From positions 60,821 through 124,820 of the forward strand of contig NZ_AAWS01000025.1 of NCBI RefSeq assembly GCF_000169175.1: a stretch of DNA of 64,000 nt, in the 5' to 3' direction. The translations under genes were made by a program, and so were the position numbers. The DNA comes from Microscilla marina ATCC 23134 (GTDB lineage: Bacteria > Bacteroidota > Bacteroidia > Cytophagales > Microscillaceae). The notes below the pieces were generated by a model. It saw only the letters and a program-made list of their open reading frames with translations, was not told where the DNA came from and did no database searches. Each line of letters starts with the position of its first letter. Within the stretch, counting starts at the first letter, position 1. This document shows positions 26,024 to 36,518 of this stretch, one piece after another.

Positions 26024-29000
26024 TTAATCAATGCCCATCATATTGAAAGCCCCCCAGTATATAGGATCTTTGTATTCCGCTTTGATCTCTTTTTGGGCTT
26101 CAACAAAAGCCTGGCGTTTGTTGCCAGTGGCAAGCCATTTTTTATAAAATTTACTCATCAGCTTTTGAGTAGCATCATCTGACACTTTAAACAAGCTCAT
26201 GATCAACACATCGGCTCCTGCTACCAAAAACGAGCGTTGCAAACCAAACACCCCTTCACCTATCTGAACTTCTCCCAGCCCGGTTTCACACGCTGACAAC
26301 ACCACCAATTCGGTATTGTCAAAATTGAGGTTCATGGCTTCATAAGCTGTCAAAATACCATCGCTGCTGTAAAAGTTATTTGTTTTTGCCAACAAATCGC
26401 CTGCGCCGTGGGTAAGCAAACCCGAACGGTGCAAAGGACCACTGGTGATTTGATTGCTTCTTAATCCTTCTGCTCCAGGAGTGTCATCTTTTTTGTGACT
26501 GACAAAAAAACCGTGTGTTGCCACATGAAACACTCTGGGGTTTTGCAAGCCTCTTATGTTAATTTCTTCGGCCACATTGTTAGTAAACACGTTGGTTTTC
26601 CATCCCTTTTGGCGCAACAATTTATTTACCTCGCTTATTTCTTTCTCCGTGCCAGGCAAGCGGCTAATAAATCCGATTTCTCCTCTTTTGCTTGCCGAAC
26701 GAGCTATTTTTAAGATTTTGTCGTTACTGTAAAATACCGGGTTTCCAAACAATACCGCCCGATTGTTTACCTCTGCTGGTTTGTCGTTTGCTTTGGCCAG
26801 CTTATTTTGCTGGTTTATCACCAAATCTTTAGTATTGCTCACCAATACCACGTTGGTTTTGTCTATCACATAAGTAGTATCAGCTATGCGCATCGACGAT
26901 ACATTTACTTGGTTGTAGGCTCCATCGGGCGACAAGTACACCCTATTGATTCCTGCCAGTGCCTTGTCTATGGGCAACCAGTAGTTTTTATAAGAATAGC
27001 GATCTTTGCGACGAAAACGGGTACTGTTTCTATAATACCTCAGGTAACGGTTTTCTAGTTGATTGCCATTGCTCAACAATACCAACTGTGGGCTTCGTTT
27101 ACTCTGTTTGGTTACAATAAGTGCCGCGTAACGTACCGAATCGGTAAACCCTTGATTGTATTCCCGGTAACGGATAACCTCTATGGCAGCTTCCCCATCT
27201 TTCAATGTTTTTTGTACATCTTTCCAGGTATAGTTTTTCTTTTCAAACTCTTTGGCAAACAGGTTTGACTTTTTGTTGAGTTTTTTTTCAAGTTGTTCAA
27301 TTTCCTTCTCTATTTTACGAGGCTTGATATTGCTTTCTTTTAACTTGTCTTCGTTCAACGATAATATGCTGGTCAGAAACTCCTTTCGATCTACCCATTG
27401 CTTGTACAAGTCTATCAATTGTTGGTCGCCACTATTCAAAATACGGTTACGTACTTTTCTTGATGAACTCAGCAACAGTGCTTTGGTAGCAAGCGCGTGG
27501 TCATACATTTTACTTAACAGCTTCTTGCGTCGGCTTTTGCGGTGTGCCTGTTTAACAGCCAGTGTATTATAAAACTCAAAGTCAGCCCGTATCAGCCCCC
27601 AGTACTTGGCTTTTTCGCCTTCGCTCAACACCGGAAAGTAAGTCTTGATATACTCTAGGTATTGATCGGTTGCCTGCTCTAAAATTTTGTTTGATTGACG
27701 GTACCTTCCCCTTACAAACTCCACTTTACCTATTTTGCTCAACGAACGCACGTACTCAGGATGTTCGTCATTAAACACCTTTTTATACATTTTGCGTGCC
27801 CGCTGATATTCTACTTTGGCTTTTTTAAAGTTTTTGGTTTTGGCGTATAAATCACCGCTGAGCATGGCTACCCTTGCTGAGTTTACATTTTCTTTGCCAA
27901 AAGCATCGAGCCAAATATCGTCTGCCTGATTCAATTGGGCAAAAGCAGTCTCATATTGGTTTTTTTCTATGTGATAATACGCCATGTTTTTGAGCGCCTC
28001 AGCATACAAAGGGTGCTTATCGCCAAAAGTAGTTTTATAAATAGTAAGCGATTTCTCCAGCAAAGGCTTTACCTCGGTACTGTCCTGACCGCCCCGGTTA
28101 AATTTCACCAAGGCAAGGTGAGTATATGCTTCTGCCATTGTAATGTGGTTTTCGCCTAGTTTAGCCTTGCGTATATCCATGACCTCTTTAATACTTTCTT
28201 CAGCCTTTTGGTAGTCACCAATAGCCAAGTACAACGAGCCTAGCAACCCAATACTTTCGGCATAACGAATGGTAGTATGTCCATATACCTTTTTAGATAT
28301 TTCAGACGCACGCACGGCAAGCTTTTCTGCTTCGGCATATTTACCCGTGATGAGGTACAACTGACTCAGTTGGTTGAGTAAATTGACCAACTTACGGCTT
28401 TCTTTGCCATATTTGGCTTCTTTTTGTTCAATGGCTTCATTCAATAACTCTTCAGTTTCGGCGTATTCGCCAATTCTTATGTACAAAAAAGCAAGGTTTT
28501 CTACCGACTTCGATTGTTGCGAAATATCGCGGGCGCGCATTCCCCAATAAATTCGACGGGCTCGCCTTAGCAAACGTTCGGCGGTATAATATTGCCCAAT
28601 AATGCCATACAAACGGGCTGCGGTGCTCAATGCATCGGCATACTCAAACGAACGTCGGCGAATTTTCGACCTAATGATGCCCATAGACTCTTCTATGTTT
28701 TTCTCTGCATTTTTATAATCCCCTACTTTAATTTGCATTTCGGCGAGTTTGGCGAGTTGTTTTCCGGTTTCACGGTCTTCAGCCCCCAATTTCTCTGTCT
28801 GCACTTTTACGTTATTTTCTAAAATCGCCAATGCTTCTTTATACTCCTCTTTTACATCATGATAGGTAGCAATATAGTTTTGTATGGGAATATAATCTTT
28901 GTGGGTTTTGGTGAGCTCGTCCAAATATGTTTGGTATTTTTTCTCGGTGAATACTTTTTCAGCATTGCTCAAATCATCTGCGTGCAGTAGGTAATAATTT

Positions 29001-30349
29001 GCCCATTTGAGCTTGTACAACTCATACTTGGGAGCATCTTCACCCATCAGCTCTTTTTGTAGCTTAAGCAAATGGTTAATATCTTTTTCGGCCTGTATCA
29101 AGTTCGCTTCTTTGTACATATGCAAGTCGTACAGGTCTTCTACCAACCGCACCCTTAGAGGGTGATACACGGGCAACAAGGTACTATCAGTTTGTTGCAA
29201 TTCATCAAACCTTCTTTTGGTTCGTCGGCTACCACGATTATAATGCTTAGAGCGTTCGGCACGTAAAAACTCCCCACGCAGACGTTGTATATTTTTGCCT
29301 CTATAAAATGCATACATAATTTTATCGCGGTATTCTTGCTGTAGGTTGGCCTTGATAGGGTGTCGGTTTTCAAAATACATCCGAATGGTTTGATCATACA
29401 CCGACAAATAAGTTTTACTTGACTTAATGTACCCTCTGGTTAAAAACAAATTAGGCTTGGCTATTTTCAGGGCTTTTTTGTACCAGCGCATCGAGCGGGC
29501 GTAGCGTTCGTCGTTGGCATAGTTATCGGCGATTTGTTTGAGGTACAATCCATAAGTTTGGCTTTTTTTCCAAATCAGCTTTCTTACTTTTCTGCGTTTT
29601 GCCAACAAAAACTTAGCAGCCTTTTCATACTCCCCTTTGTCGGTCATGAGCATACTTTGGGCAATGAGCAACTTTATATACTGGTGTTTGTGGTACCTAC
29701 GCACCCATTTGTTAGCCACTGGTGTAGCAATCAGATTTTGCCAAAAAGGAAGCGCCTGATCCAGCAATTGACCAGCATCTTTGAGTTTGCCAATACGAAT
29801 ATAAGTGACTGCCAGACGATGGTTTACTTCGGTTAGCCCTATTGAATCTTTGGCAGTACTGTCACCAGTGGGTTGTGACAACCAGTTTTGCCTGGCCTCT
29901 TCCAGTAGCTTGCGGGCTTTCGAGTAGTAGCCATATTCCAGGTATACATCTGCGGCTTTGTAGGCCCCTACAAGATAGCTTTTAAAGTCATTGCTTTTGA
30001 CGGCTTGTAATGTAGACAGTCCTTCATTCAGCAGTTGATTCATTTTGTCAAAGTGTCCCAAAGCTTCCCGGCTCTTCGCTTCCTGAATCTTTCCCCAGGC
30101 TTTGAGCACCTCGCTTGTAAGCTTTTTCTTTTGTTTTTTGTGTTTGCGCAACGCTTTTTTGTAACGCCCCTTTTTGTACAAACGCTCAGTTTTGCGAAAC
30201 ACCTGTTCCCAGGGCTGGGTAGGTTGAGCTTGTACCCAATGACCCATAAAAATAGCCAGGCACACCAACCACCAGCCAAAACCAGTGAGGCCTATAGGCT
30301 TGTATTTTCGTTGTGTGTGTTGTTGATGTAATGGTTTTCTCAAATTCAT
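26024..30349 (-). CDS. Exported TPR-repeat protein with C-terminal CHAT (caspase-like) protease domain
   Basis: A 1441-residue protein. The N terminus has a basic stretch and a hydrophobic segment (FGWWLVCLAIFMGHWVQAQ), likely a signal peptide cleaved near residue 42. Residues about 100-900 contain many TPR units such as LAEMQIKVGDYKNAEKNIEE and LAFLYIRIGEYAETEELLNE. The C-terminal CHAT domain (about 1060-1440) holds VFHVATHGFF with the catalytic His near 1278 and LVVLSACETGLGEV with the catalytic Cys near 1353. CHAT proteases belong to the separase/caspase-like clan. In contrast to many CHAT proteins in conflict systems, this one appears exported. Target unknown. Confidence 0.93.
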   Translation of the reverse strand: MNLRKPLHQQHTQRKYKPIGLTGFGWWLVCLAIFMGHWVQAQPTQPWEQVFRKTERLYKKGRYKKALRKHKKQKKKLTSEVLKAWGKIQEAKSREALGHFDKMNQLLNEGLSTLQAVKSNDFKSYLVGAYKAADVYLEYGYYSKARKLLEEARQNWLSQPTGDSTAKDSIGLTEVNHRLAVTYIRIGKLKDAGQLLDQALPFWQNLIATPVANKWVRRYHKHQYIKLLIAQSMLMTDKGEYEKAAKFLLAKRRKVRKLIWKKSQTYGLYLKQIADNYANDERYARSMRWYKKALKIAKPNLFLTRGYIKSSKTYLSVYDQTIRMYFENRHPIKANLQQEYRDKIMYAFYRGKNIQRLRGEFLRAERSKHYNRGSRRTKRRFDELQQTDSTLLPVYHPLRVRLVEDLYDLHMYKEANLIQAEKDINHLLKLQKELMGEDAPKYELYKLKWANYYLLHADDLSNAEKVFTEKKYQTYLDELTKTHKDYIPIQNYIATYHDVKEEYKEALAILENNVKVQTEKLGAEDRETGKQLAKLAEMQIKVGDYKNAEKNIEESMGIIRSKIRRRSFEYADALSTAARLYGIIGQYYTAERLLRRARRIYWGMRARDISQQSKSVENLAFLYIRIGEYAETEELLNEAIEQKEAKYGKESRKLVNLLNQLSQLYLITGKYAEAEKLAVRASEISKKVYGHTTIRYAESIGLLGSLYLAIGDYQKAEESIKEVMDIRKAKLGENHITMAEAYTHLALVKFNRGGQDSTEVKPLLEKSLTIYKTTFGDKHPLYAEALKNMAYYHIEKNQYETAFAQLNQADDIWLDAFGKENVNSARVAMLSGDLYAKTKNFKKAKVEYQRARKMYKKVFNDEHPEYVRSLSKIGKVEFVRGRYRQSNKILEQATDQYLEYIKTYFPVLSEGEKAKYWGLIRADFEFYNTLAVKQAHRKSRRKKLLSKMYDHALATKALLLSSSRKVRNRILNSGDQQLIDLYKQWVDRKEFLTSILSLNEDKLKESNIKPRKIEKEIEQLEKKLNKKSNLFAKEFEKKNYTWKDVQKTLKDGEAAIEVIRYREYNQGFTDSVRYAALIVTKQSKRSPQLVLLSNGNQLENRYLRYYRNSTRFRRKDRYSYKNYWLPIDKALAGINRVYLSPDGAYNQVNVSSMRIADTTYVIDKTNVVLVSNTKDLVINQQNKLAKANDKPAEVNNRAVLFGNPVFYSNDKILKIARSASKRGEIGFISRLPGTEKEISEVNKLLRQKGWKTNVFTNNVAEEINIRGLQNPRVFHVATHGFFVSHKKDDTPGAEGLRSNQITSGPLHRSGLLTHGAGDLLAKTNNFYSSDGILTAYEAMNLNFDNTELVVLSACETGLGEVQIGEGVFGLQRSFLVAGADVLIMSLFKVSDDATQKLMSKFYKKWLATGNKRQAFVEAQKEIKAEYKDPIYWGAFNMMGID

Positions 30350-30511
30350 TGTATTTTTAATTAGTTAAGTAACCCTGTCATTCAAAGCTGTTGGCATTGA
30401 ATGCCTGATAAGATTTAATTGATTAGATATTTTAGGTTATATATAATAGTGATTGATTGTCTTCAATCTGACTTATTAACGAATATTACGACCAAACCCT
30501 GTATACAGGCA

Positions 30512-31525
30512 TTACTTTTCTACGGGCTTCAACTTAAGCACTTCTTCGGCAAACTCAAAGGTTTTTTGAGCCACTCGTTGATAGTTTTTGCTGGTAATAT
30601 AAGAAGCAATGACATGGGAGCCTGCCTTAGGAAACGCCACCTGTCTTTTTTGAGATGGGGGAGTACCCAGTTGTGTATACATTTGTTTCATTGCTTTTAC
30701 CGAAACAACTTTGTCTTGATGTGCTTCATCTTTGTAGTAATACCCCAAAAACAAAGGTTGCTTGATTTTGGCAAACAGAGCGTTGCCCATGGTATTTGCT
30801 ACCAGCGATTTAAGTGCCACAGTACCCTCAAAGCGATAGCGGGTAGTCCAGTATTGTTGTTTTTTTGGGCTACTTTCTCCGGTAAAATCGTAATATTTGC
30901 TATCAAATACCAGCCTGGCCACTTGCAAGCCCCACGGCTTATTGAGCAAATAAAGTGCAGGAGAGTAAAAGTCGATAAGCGGAGAGTATAAAATAATACC
31001 AGCAAGTTCGGGGTGTTGTGCTGCCAGGTATAGCCCTAAAGTTGCCCCGGTAGAGGTAGCCATTATAATAACCCGCTCACCCAATTGCTGGGCAATGGCC
31101 ACTGCCTCTTTAGCCGAAGCTAATAATTGGTCTACCGTGAGGTTTTCAAATGCTTCCTGATTGCCAATGCCATGTCTGGCAAGCCGTGCCAGGTACATAT
31201 TGCACCCATAGCGTCGAGCAAAATTGCGGTGTACAGGTTCGCCTTCGGCCCAAGTAGCCGAAAAACCATGCAAATATACTAAAGCGTAAGGTGTTTTTTG
31301 TTTTTTAGTTGAGTCAGCCCACACAATGCGTGCTTCATTATCCGGCCTTAGATCTTTTACTTTTTTTTCTTTGGCGATTACCTCTTGCTCAAGTTGTGCC
31401 AGGTTATTGGTTACTTGAGGCAAGGTAGTGTCAAGCACAGGAGAGGGAGGAGTAGGGCCTAGCAGGTATACAATTGTCAATACCAACAAAAGAACCCCCA
31501 ACCATTTAAAAATACGCTTTATCAT
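30512..31525 (-). CDS. Membrane-anchored alpha/beta hydrolase (lysophospholipase-like)
   Basis: A protein of 337 residues. An N-terminal membrane helix (WLGVLLLVLTIVYLLG, about 8-23) is followed by an alpha/beta hydrolase: YLHGFSATWAEG gives the oxyanion hole, ATSTGA contains the nucleophile Ser158, and GSHVIASY near the C terminus probably contributes the catalytic His. The ARHGIG segment and helical cap resemble lysophospholipase/monoacylglycerol-lipase proteins. Nothing fixes the substrate. It faces the periplasm by inference. Confidence 0.8.
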   Translation of the reverse strand: MIKRIFKWLGVLLLVLTIVYLLGPTPPSPVLDTTLPQVTNNLAQLEQEVIAKEKKVKDLRPDNEARIVWADSTKKQKTPYALVYLHGFSATWAEGEPVHRNFARRYGCNMYLARLARHGIGNQEAFENLTVDQLLASAKEAVAIAQQLGERVIIMATSTGATLGLYLAAQHPELAGIILYSPLIDFYSPALYLLNKPWGLQVARLVFDSKYYDFTGESSPKKQQYWTTRYRFEGTVALKSLVANTMGNALFAKIKQPLFLGYYYKDEAHQDKVVSVKAMKQMYTQLGTPPSQKRQVAFPKAGSHVIASYITSKNYQRVAQKTFEFAEEVLKLKPVEK

Positions 31526-31583
31526 TTTTTTAGAAACTTATCAAACTGCCCTTTGGTTAATTTTAAACAAGCACTCAAAAAAC

Positions 31584-31625
31584 TATATAAAAACAGGGAA
31601 TGAATATAAACATTCATTCCCTGTT
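31584..31625 (-). terminator. Terminator of the mre-mrdA-rodA operon
   Basis: aacagggaatgaat (31592-31605) and attcattccctgtt (31612-31625) form a perfect 14-bp stem. On the reverse strand, T-rich DNA follows. It lies just after rodA. Confidence 0.88.
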
Positions 31626-31661
31626 GTGCGAATTTATTTCTAAAAACTGTAGAGATGCCTT

Positions 31662-33026
31662 TTACTGTCTTGCCAGTATTTGCTTACGGTGAGCGTCAAG
31701 TTTGAGCAGAATAAATATCAAAATAGAAAAAGACCACATAGATGAGCCTCCATAGCTGATGAGGGGCAAGGGAATACCCACCACCGGAAACAGCCCTATA
31801 GTCATGCCGATATTGATGGCAAAGTGAAAAAATATAATAGAAGCCACCGAGTAGCCGTAGACTCGCACAAAAGTATCTTTTTGCCTTTCGGCGATGGCTA
31901 TCAGCCTTGCCATAAGCAAGAGGTATAGCGAGATCACTACTAGGCTTCCTATCCAGCCACGTTCTTCGCCAATGGTACAAAAAATAAAATCAGTACTTTG
32001 TTCGGGTACATAGCCCAGTTTGGTTTGGGTACCTTGTCTAAACCCTTTGCCAAAAAAGCCCCCCGAACCAATGGCAATTTTTGATTGGTCTACATTCCAA
32101 CGTGCACGTTTTGAGGCTTTTTCTGGCTTAATCAATACTATGATTCGTTCTCGTTGGTATTTTTTGAGTACATCGTTTACTATATAACTTACGCTAAATA
32201 TATAGCCAAATACCAACACCGCACTCATGATAATGACGGTACGTTGCTTAGACTCAGTAAACAAAAGTAAACTGATGACAGTCATAATGGCAATGCCAAC
32301 AGCAAGGTTCCAAACCCCTACAATAAGGGTTAAGAAAAACAAAGTAACCACCGAGAACCCCCCCAAGAGTAACCAGTGAGGGATAATTTTTTCGCGGTAT
32401 AGCACAAAGGCAAACGAAGCAAACACCATGGCTGAGCCTGTATCGCCTTGAATGATGATCAACACTGCCGGAATAGCAATAATAAATCCGGCTATTACAT
32501 AAGTGTCTAGCTTTTCGAGCGCCTTTCGTGGAATACCTAACCCAATGCGTGATAAACCAAATACTTGCTCAGAGAAAAACCAGGTAATTCTGCCAAAAAA
32601 TCCCAGGCTTTGCGGGCGGGGCACTTGCAGAAAACGCGCCAACGCCAGCGCCGTAGCAAACTTGGCAAACTCGGCGGGTTGTAAACCTACTCCGCCTATC
32701 ATAAACCAAGACTTAGAACCATTGATGGTAGAGCCCACCAAAAGCACCATGACCAGTGCCGACAACATAGCAATGTAGATGGGATAGGCAAAGGCTTCGA
32801 AAAAACGCATGTCTACCACTATAATTACTACAATTAGGATCACCGCCAAGCCAAACCACATCATTTGCTTGGCTGACCTAAGCGAAAAATCGAAAAAACC
32901 CTGGTGTATTTCTGGTTTGTATACGGCTGCAAAAATATTGACAATGCCCACACACACCAATGCCAGGTATAGCAATACTGCCATCCCGTCGAAGTTGAGC
33001 CCGTTTTTTTTGTCCTGTGTGTTCAA
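31662..33026 (-). CDS. rodA: RodA, SEDS-family peptidoglycan glycosyltransferase
   Basis: A protein of about 454 residues with ten or so membrane helices. The family hallmarks include GGVGLQPAEFAKFATALALA, IIQGDTGSAMVFASF and, near the C terminus, the YGGSS motif in LPLISYGGSSMWSF. RodA polymerises glycan strands in the elongasome with PBP2. The apparent first codon is TTG (33024-33026), overlapping the TGA of mrdA as TTGA; an ATG 14 codons further in (GMAVLLYLAL) is an alternative that would still precede the first helix. It is the last gene of the shape operon. Confidence 0.94.
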   Translation of the reverse strand: MNTQDKKNGLNFDGMAVLLYLALVCVGIVNIFAAVYKPEIHQGFFDFSLRSAKQMMWFGLAVILIVVIIVVDMRFFEAFAYPIYIAMLSALVMVLLVGSTINGSKSWFMIGGVGLQPAEFAKFATALALARFLQVPRPQSLGFFGRITWFFSEQVFGLSRIGLGIPRKALEKLDTYVIAGFIIAIPAVLIIIQGDTGSAMVFASFAFVLYREKIIPHWLLLGGFSVVTLFFLTLIVGVWNLAVGIAIMTVISLLLFTESKQRTVIIMSAVLVFGYIFSVSYIVNDVLKKYQRERIIVLIKPEKASKRARWNVDQSKIAIGSGGFFGKGFRQGTQTKLGYVPEQSTDFIFCTIGEERGWIGSLVVISLYLLLMARLIAIAERQKDTFVRVYGYSVASIIFFHFAINIGMTIGLFPVVGIPLPLISYGGSSMWSFSILIFILLKLDAHRKQILARQ

Positions 33027-34846
33027 TTGATAAAGCTTTTTTCTATGACCATTTTTTCTGTGCTGGGGCGCAATGTTTTTCCCTTGAGATAGCGGGCAAT
33101 CATTAGATTAGCAATAGGAGCCGCCCAAGTTCCTCCAAATCCGGCATTCTCTACATATACTGCAATGGCTATTTTAGGATTTTCTTTAGGAGCAAACGCA
33201 ATAAATACTGAGTGATCTTCTCCGTGTGGGTTTTGTGCAGTACCAGTTTTACCACATATGGTAATGTCGGGCATAATGGCATAACCAGCTACTGTACCTG
33301 CTTTTACTGCCCCTTCCATACCGTCTATAATAAGTTTAAAGTACTGAGGGTCAATGGTTACCTTATGTTTTTTGATAAACTCAGGCAATTTTTTCTTGTT
33401 TTTGCCTATCCCCTTAATCAGGTGTGGCGTGTAGTAATACCCCTGGTTGGCTATAATGGCCGCAATATTTGCCATCTGTAACGGTGTAACCCCTAGTTCG
33501 CCCTGGCCAATACTCAAAGAATAAATGTTAGAAAATTTCCATTTACCTTCGCCAAACTTTCGGTTATAAAACGAAAGTGATGGTACATTGCCCCCTTTTT
33601 CGTTGTTAAGGTCAATGCCTGTTTTGGCTCCCAAGCCAAAGCTCAAAAGGTGTTGTCGCCACTTTTCATAGCCAATTTTACCATCGCTTCCTTTAGATAC
33701 TCCGCCAGTACTGTCAACCAGTTTGTTTTGGTAAATAATGCGTCGGAACACATTGAAATAATAAGGGTTGCAAGAGTGTTGAATAGAGCGCTGTAGGTCT
33801 ACTGTGGGGTGCCAGTGACATTTTACCAGGCTTTTGTTGCAGGCAAATACTGTTTGTGATGAAATTACATTTTCTTCTTGCCCAATCAATGCTTGTACTG
33901 CCTTAAAAGTAGAACCTGGCGGGTACTTAGACCGAATGGCACGATTGTACAAAGGTTTGGTTTTGTTGAGCAACAAGGGGCCAAAGTTTTTTGAAAACTC
34001 ACGCCCTGTCAACAAATTAGGGTCATACGAAGGTGCCGAAATCATAGTTAAAATTTCGCCAGTAGTAGGTTCAATAGCTACTATAGCTCCCCGTTTGTTG
34101 CGCATGAGTTGTTCACCGTATTTTTGTAGTTCAAGGTCTATGCTCGAAATCAAGTCTTTGCCCGCCACTGAAGCAGTGTCGTATTTTCCTCCTTTATACG
34201 CCCCTTTTTTATTACCTCGAGCGTCTTCATATACCATTTTTACTCCACGTCGTCCACGCAAATACTTTTCATAAGCAGCCTCCAGCCCACTAATACCAAT
34301 GTAGTCGCCCTGTTGGTAATAGTTAGCCGTGTCTTTTTCTTTCTTTAGCTGTTTTTTGCTTATTTCTCCGATGTATCCCAAGGCATTTGCCAGGCTTTTA
34401 TGAGGATAAGCACGTACAATTTTAGATTCGGCATAAAAGCCGGGGTAGTCAATGAGTTTGTCCTGGATTTTGGCAAAGTCCTTACGGGAAATTTGTTTTA
34501 GAAAAGCCTTGGGCTGCTTGCCACGTACTTTTACCCGCTTCATGTTTTTGTCAAACTGGGCTTTGGTTATGCTCAAAAAATTACAAAAGGCAAGGGTATC
34601 CTTTATCTTTACTTTTTTAAGGTCTACCATCAGGTCATACACTGGAGTATTGAAAGCCAACAGCTTACCATTTCTGTCATAAATGAGTCCTCGGTGTGGG
34701 TATATTTTTATAGAACGTATGGCATTGCTTTCGGCTTTTATTTTATAGTCGCTTACCAAAACCTGGATCATAAACAGCTTGATAAGGAAGGTAAGCCCGG
34801 TAGCCGTAAATAGCCCCAATATAATCCATTTTCTACTGTCGTTCAT
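33023..34846 (-). CDS. mrdA: Penicillin-binding protein 2 (elongation-specific transpeptidase)
   Basis: A protein of 607 residues. It has a short cytoplasmic tail and one membrane helix (WIILGLFTATGLTFLIKLFMIQVL), then the dimerisation/pedestal region and a transpeptidase domain with SxxK in PPGSTFKA (Ser near 311), SxN in QHSCNPYYF and KTGTAQNPHG. It would cross-link sidewall peptidoglycan together with RodA and MreC. The start overlaps the mreD stop as ATGA, and the stop overlaps rodA, a very tight operon. Confidence 0.95.
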   Translation of the reverse strand: MNDSRKWIILGLFTATGLTFLIKLFMIQVLVSDYKIKAESNAIRSIKIYPHRGLIYDRNGKLLAFNTPVYDLMVDLKKVKIKDTLAFCNFLSITKAQFDKNMKRVKVRGKQPKAFLKQISRKDFAKIQDKLIDYPGFYAESKIVRAYPHKSLANALGYIGEISKKQLKKEKDTANYYQQGDYIGISGLEAAYEKYLRGRRGVKMVYEDARGNKKGAYKGGKYDTASVAGKDLISSIDLELQKYGEQLMRNKRGAIVAIEPTTGEILTMISAPSYDPNLLTGREFSKNFGPLLLNKTKPLYNRAIRSKYPPGSTFKAVQALIGQEENVISSQTVFACNKSLVKCHWHPTVDLQRSIQHSCNPYYFNVFRRIIYQNKLVDSTGGVSKGSDGKIGYEKWRQHLLSFGLGAKTGIDLNNEKGGNVPSLSFYNRKFGEGKWKFSNIYSLSIGQGELGVTPLQMANIAAIIANQGYYYTPHLIKGIGKNKKKLPEFIKKHKVTIDPQYFKLIIDGMEGAVKAGTVAGYAIMPDITICGKTGTAQNPHGEDHSVFIAFAPKENPKIAIAVYVENAGFGGTWAAPIANLMIARYLKGKTLRPSTEKMVIEKSFIN

Positions 34847-35358
34847 GCTTGTTTTGTTGCTTTTTTAGGCGATAAGTACTGAATAATAACGCTTAATACA
34901 AAAGTGAAAATTGTGCTAAAAAATATTTTAACCAATGTATGGAAGAACAATTTGAAATGTGCAATCTCTATAAAAAAGATCATACTATGGTGTATAAAAA
35001 TAAGAATGATGGCATACAAACTAAACCTGAGCAGGCTTCGCTCTTTTAGATCATTGTCATCACCTGCATTTTTAGGAGTCACTACCTTTAGCACAAAGGG
35101 TCGGATAAAGGCAATGAGTACACAGGCAGCACTATGAATACCCCAGGTATTGTAAAAAGAGTCGACTATAAAGCCCAGCAAAAAACCTGAAAACAGCAAA
35201 ACATCACGTTTGGTGTCCTGGGGCAGGTTTAAAATAAAATTGATGTACACAAAGCAAAAGGCTACATCAAATAACTCAAGGTTTTTGGCAAAAAATACCT
35301 GTAAAATGATGTAGAGTACAAAGTATACTACTTGGGTTACTATGGTTTTGTTATTCAT
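34843..35358 (-). CDS. mreD: Rod shape-determining protein MreD
   Basis: A protein of 171 residues made of about five hydrophobic helices with short loops. The segment NLPQDTKRDVLLFSGFLLGFIVDSFYNTWGIHSAACVL resembles the conserved MreD core 'G-x-x-x-D-x-x-x-x-x-x-G-x-x-A'. It is assigned by this pattern and by position between mreC and mrdA; MreD diverges strongly. It overlaps the mreC end by 8 bp and the mrdA start by 4 bp. Confidence 0.85.
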   Translation of the reverse strand: MNNKTIVTQVVYFVLYIILQVFFAKNLELFDVAFCFVYINFILNLPQDTKRDVLLFSGFLLGFIVDSFYNTWGIHSAACVLIAFIRPFVLKVVTPKNAGDDNDLKERSLLRFSLYAIILIFIHHSMIFFIEIAHFKLFFHTLVKIFFSTIFTFVLSVIIQYLSPKKATKQA

Positions 35359-36190
35359 CTATATCTTCAAATGACTCTCGCTCAAGCGACTCTTGTTCTA
35401 ATTTTAATCTGTTTTTGATGACATATACATAAGACAACTGATTGAATTCAGTGGCAAGCTGTACATCAATGTCAAAAAAGGTTTCTTCTGCTTTTCTACC
35501 TACTTTTTTTACTACACCAATGGTAATGCCTGCCGGAAAAGTACTGTTATAGCCAGAGGTAACGATGGTGTCTTTTTCTACTACGTTCAAATGTCGGGGT
35601 ACGTCCAGCATTTTGGCTTGAGAGGGGTCGCCTCCCTGCCACTGTATGTAGCCCAATGAATTGTTCTTTTTGATCTCTGACGAAATCCTCATTTTAGAGT
35701 GCAACAGTGACACTACAATAGAGTAGTGCTTAGAGCAAGATTTGATCTTGCCTACTGCTCCTTCTGGAGAAATGACCCCCATGCCAGGTTTTATACCGTG
35801 CAGGCTCCCTCGGTTAATCGTAAGATAATTATTGTGTTTATGGGTAGAGTTGTTTACTACCTTGGCCACATCATATTGGTACTGTGCTACAATGAGCGAA
35901 TCGCGAATGGGGACTACCTGGGCATTTTTGGCAAATTGTTTTTTTGCCACCAAATAGCGTAACTGGGCATTTTCCTGTGCCAATTTTTCGTTTACATCTC
36001 TCAGGTTGAAATACTCCCAGACACTGTTCGACACACCTAACAGTTGCCCGGTATATTCGCTCGAAATGTTATAAAAAATAGTGTTTTGATATTTATTGCG
36101 GGTAACAATTAATATCAGGCAGAAAATTTCAAGTAGCAGGAATAAAATGGGAGTCCTGAATCTTTTGATTAATAAAAATAGCGATTGCAT
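35351..36190 (-). CDS. mreC: Rod shape-determining protein MreC
   Basis: A protein of 279 residues: membrane helix (RTPILFLLLEIFCLILIV, about 12-29), periplasmic coiled coil (VNEKLAQENAQLRYLVAKK) and two beta-barrel subdomains with YLTINRGSLHGIKPGMGVIS, GAVGKIKSC and TVVTSGYNSTFPAGI-type segments (written here as in MreC: DTIVTSGYNSTFPAGITIG). MreC links MreB filaments to PBP2 in the periplasm. It is preceded by a 528-bp gap from mreB that contains a MITE-like element. Confidence 0.92.
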   Translation of the reverse strand: MQSLFLLIKRFRTPILFLLLEIFCLILIVTRNKYQNTIFYNISSEYTGQLLGVSNSVWEYFNLRDVNEKLAQENAQLRYLVAKKQFAKNAQVVPIRDSLIVAQYQYDVAKVVNNSTHKHNNYLTINRGSLHGIKPGMGVISPEGAVGKIKSCSKHYSIVVSLLHSKMRISSEIKKNNSLGYIQWQGGDPSQAKMLDVPRHLNVVEKDTIVTSGYNSTFPAGITIGVVKKVGRKAEETFFDIDVQLATEFNQLSYVYVIKNRLKLEQESLERESFEDIDE

Positions 36191-36518
36191 ATTTTTTACT
36201 CTGACAAATTTAAATGTCCCTTACTCTCAGTATTTATAAAGATACCCGATAAATCGGGATTTGCCACTTGGTTCCGGGGACTGAGTACGATGGTATTATC
36301 TTACTAACCATTTTAAGTATTGCCTTGTTAGTTTTTGGTTTTGTTGGCAAACTCGCGTGATTTTACAAAACTGTAAATAAAAACTTTGGTTATACTCCAA
36401 AATAAAATGCTAATATACACCAAGTACTGCCTGAAAATCAAGCAATAAGTAATTCTTCCATGTATTTTAACATATACACAAAAGAAATTATTATAAGGCG
36501 TATATTAGCACTAAAAAA

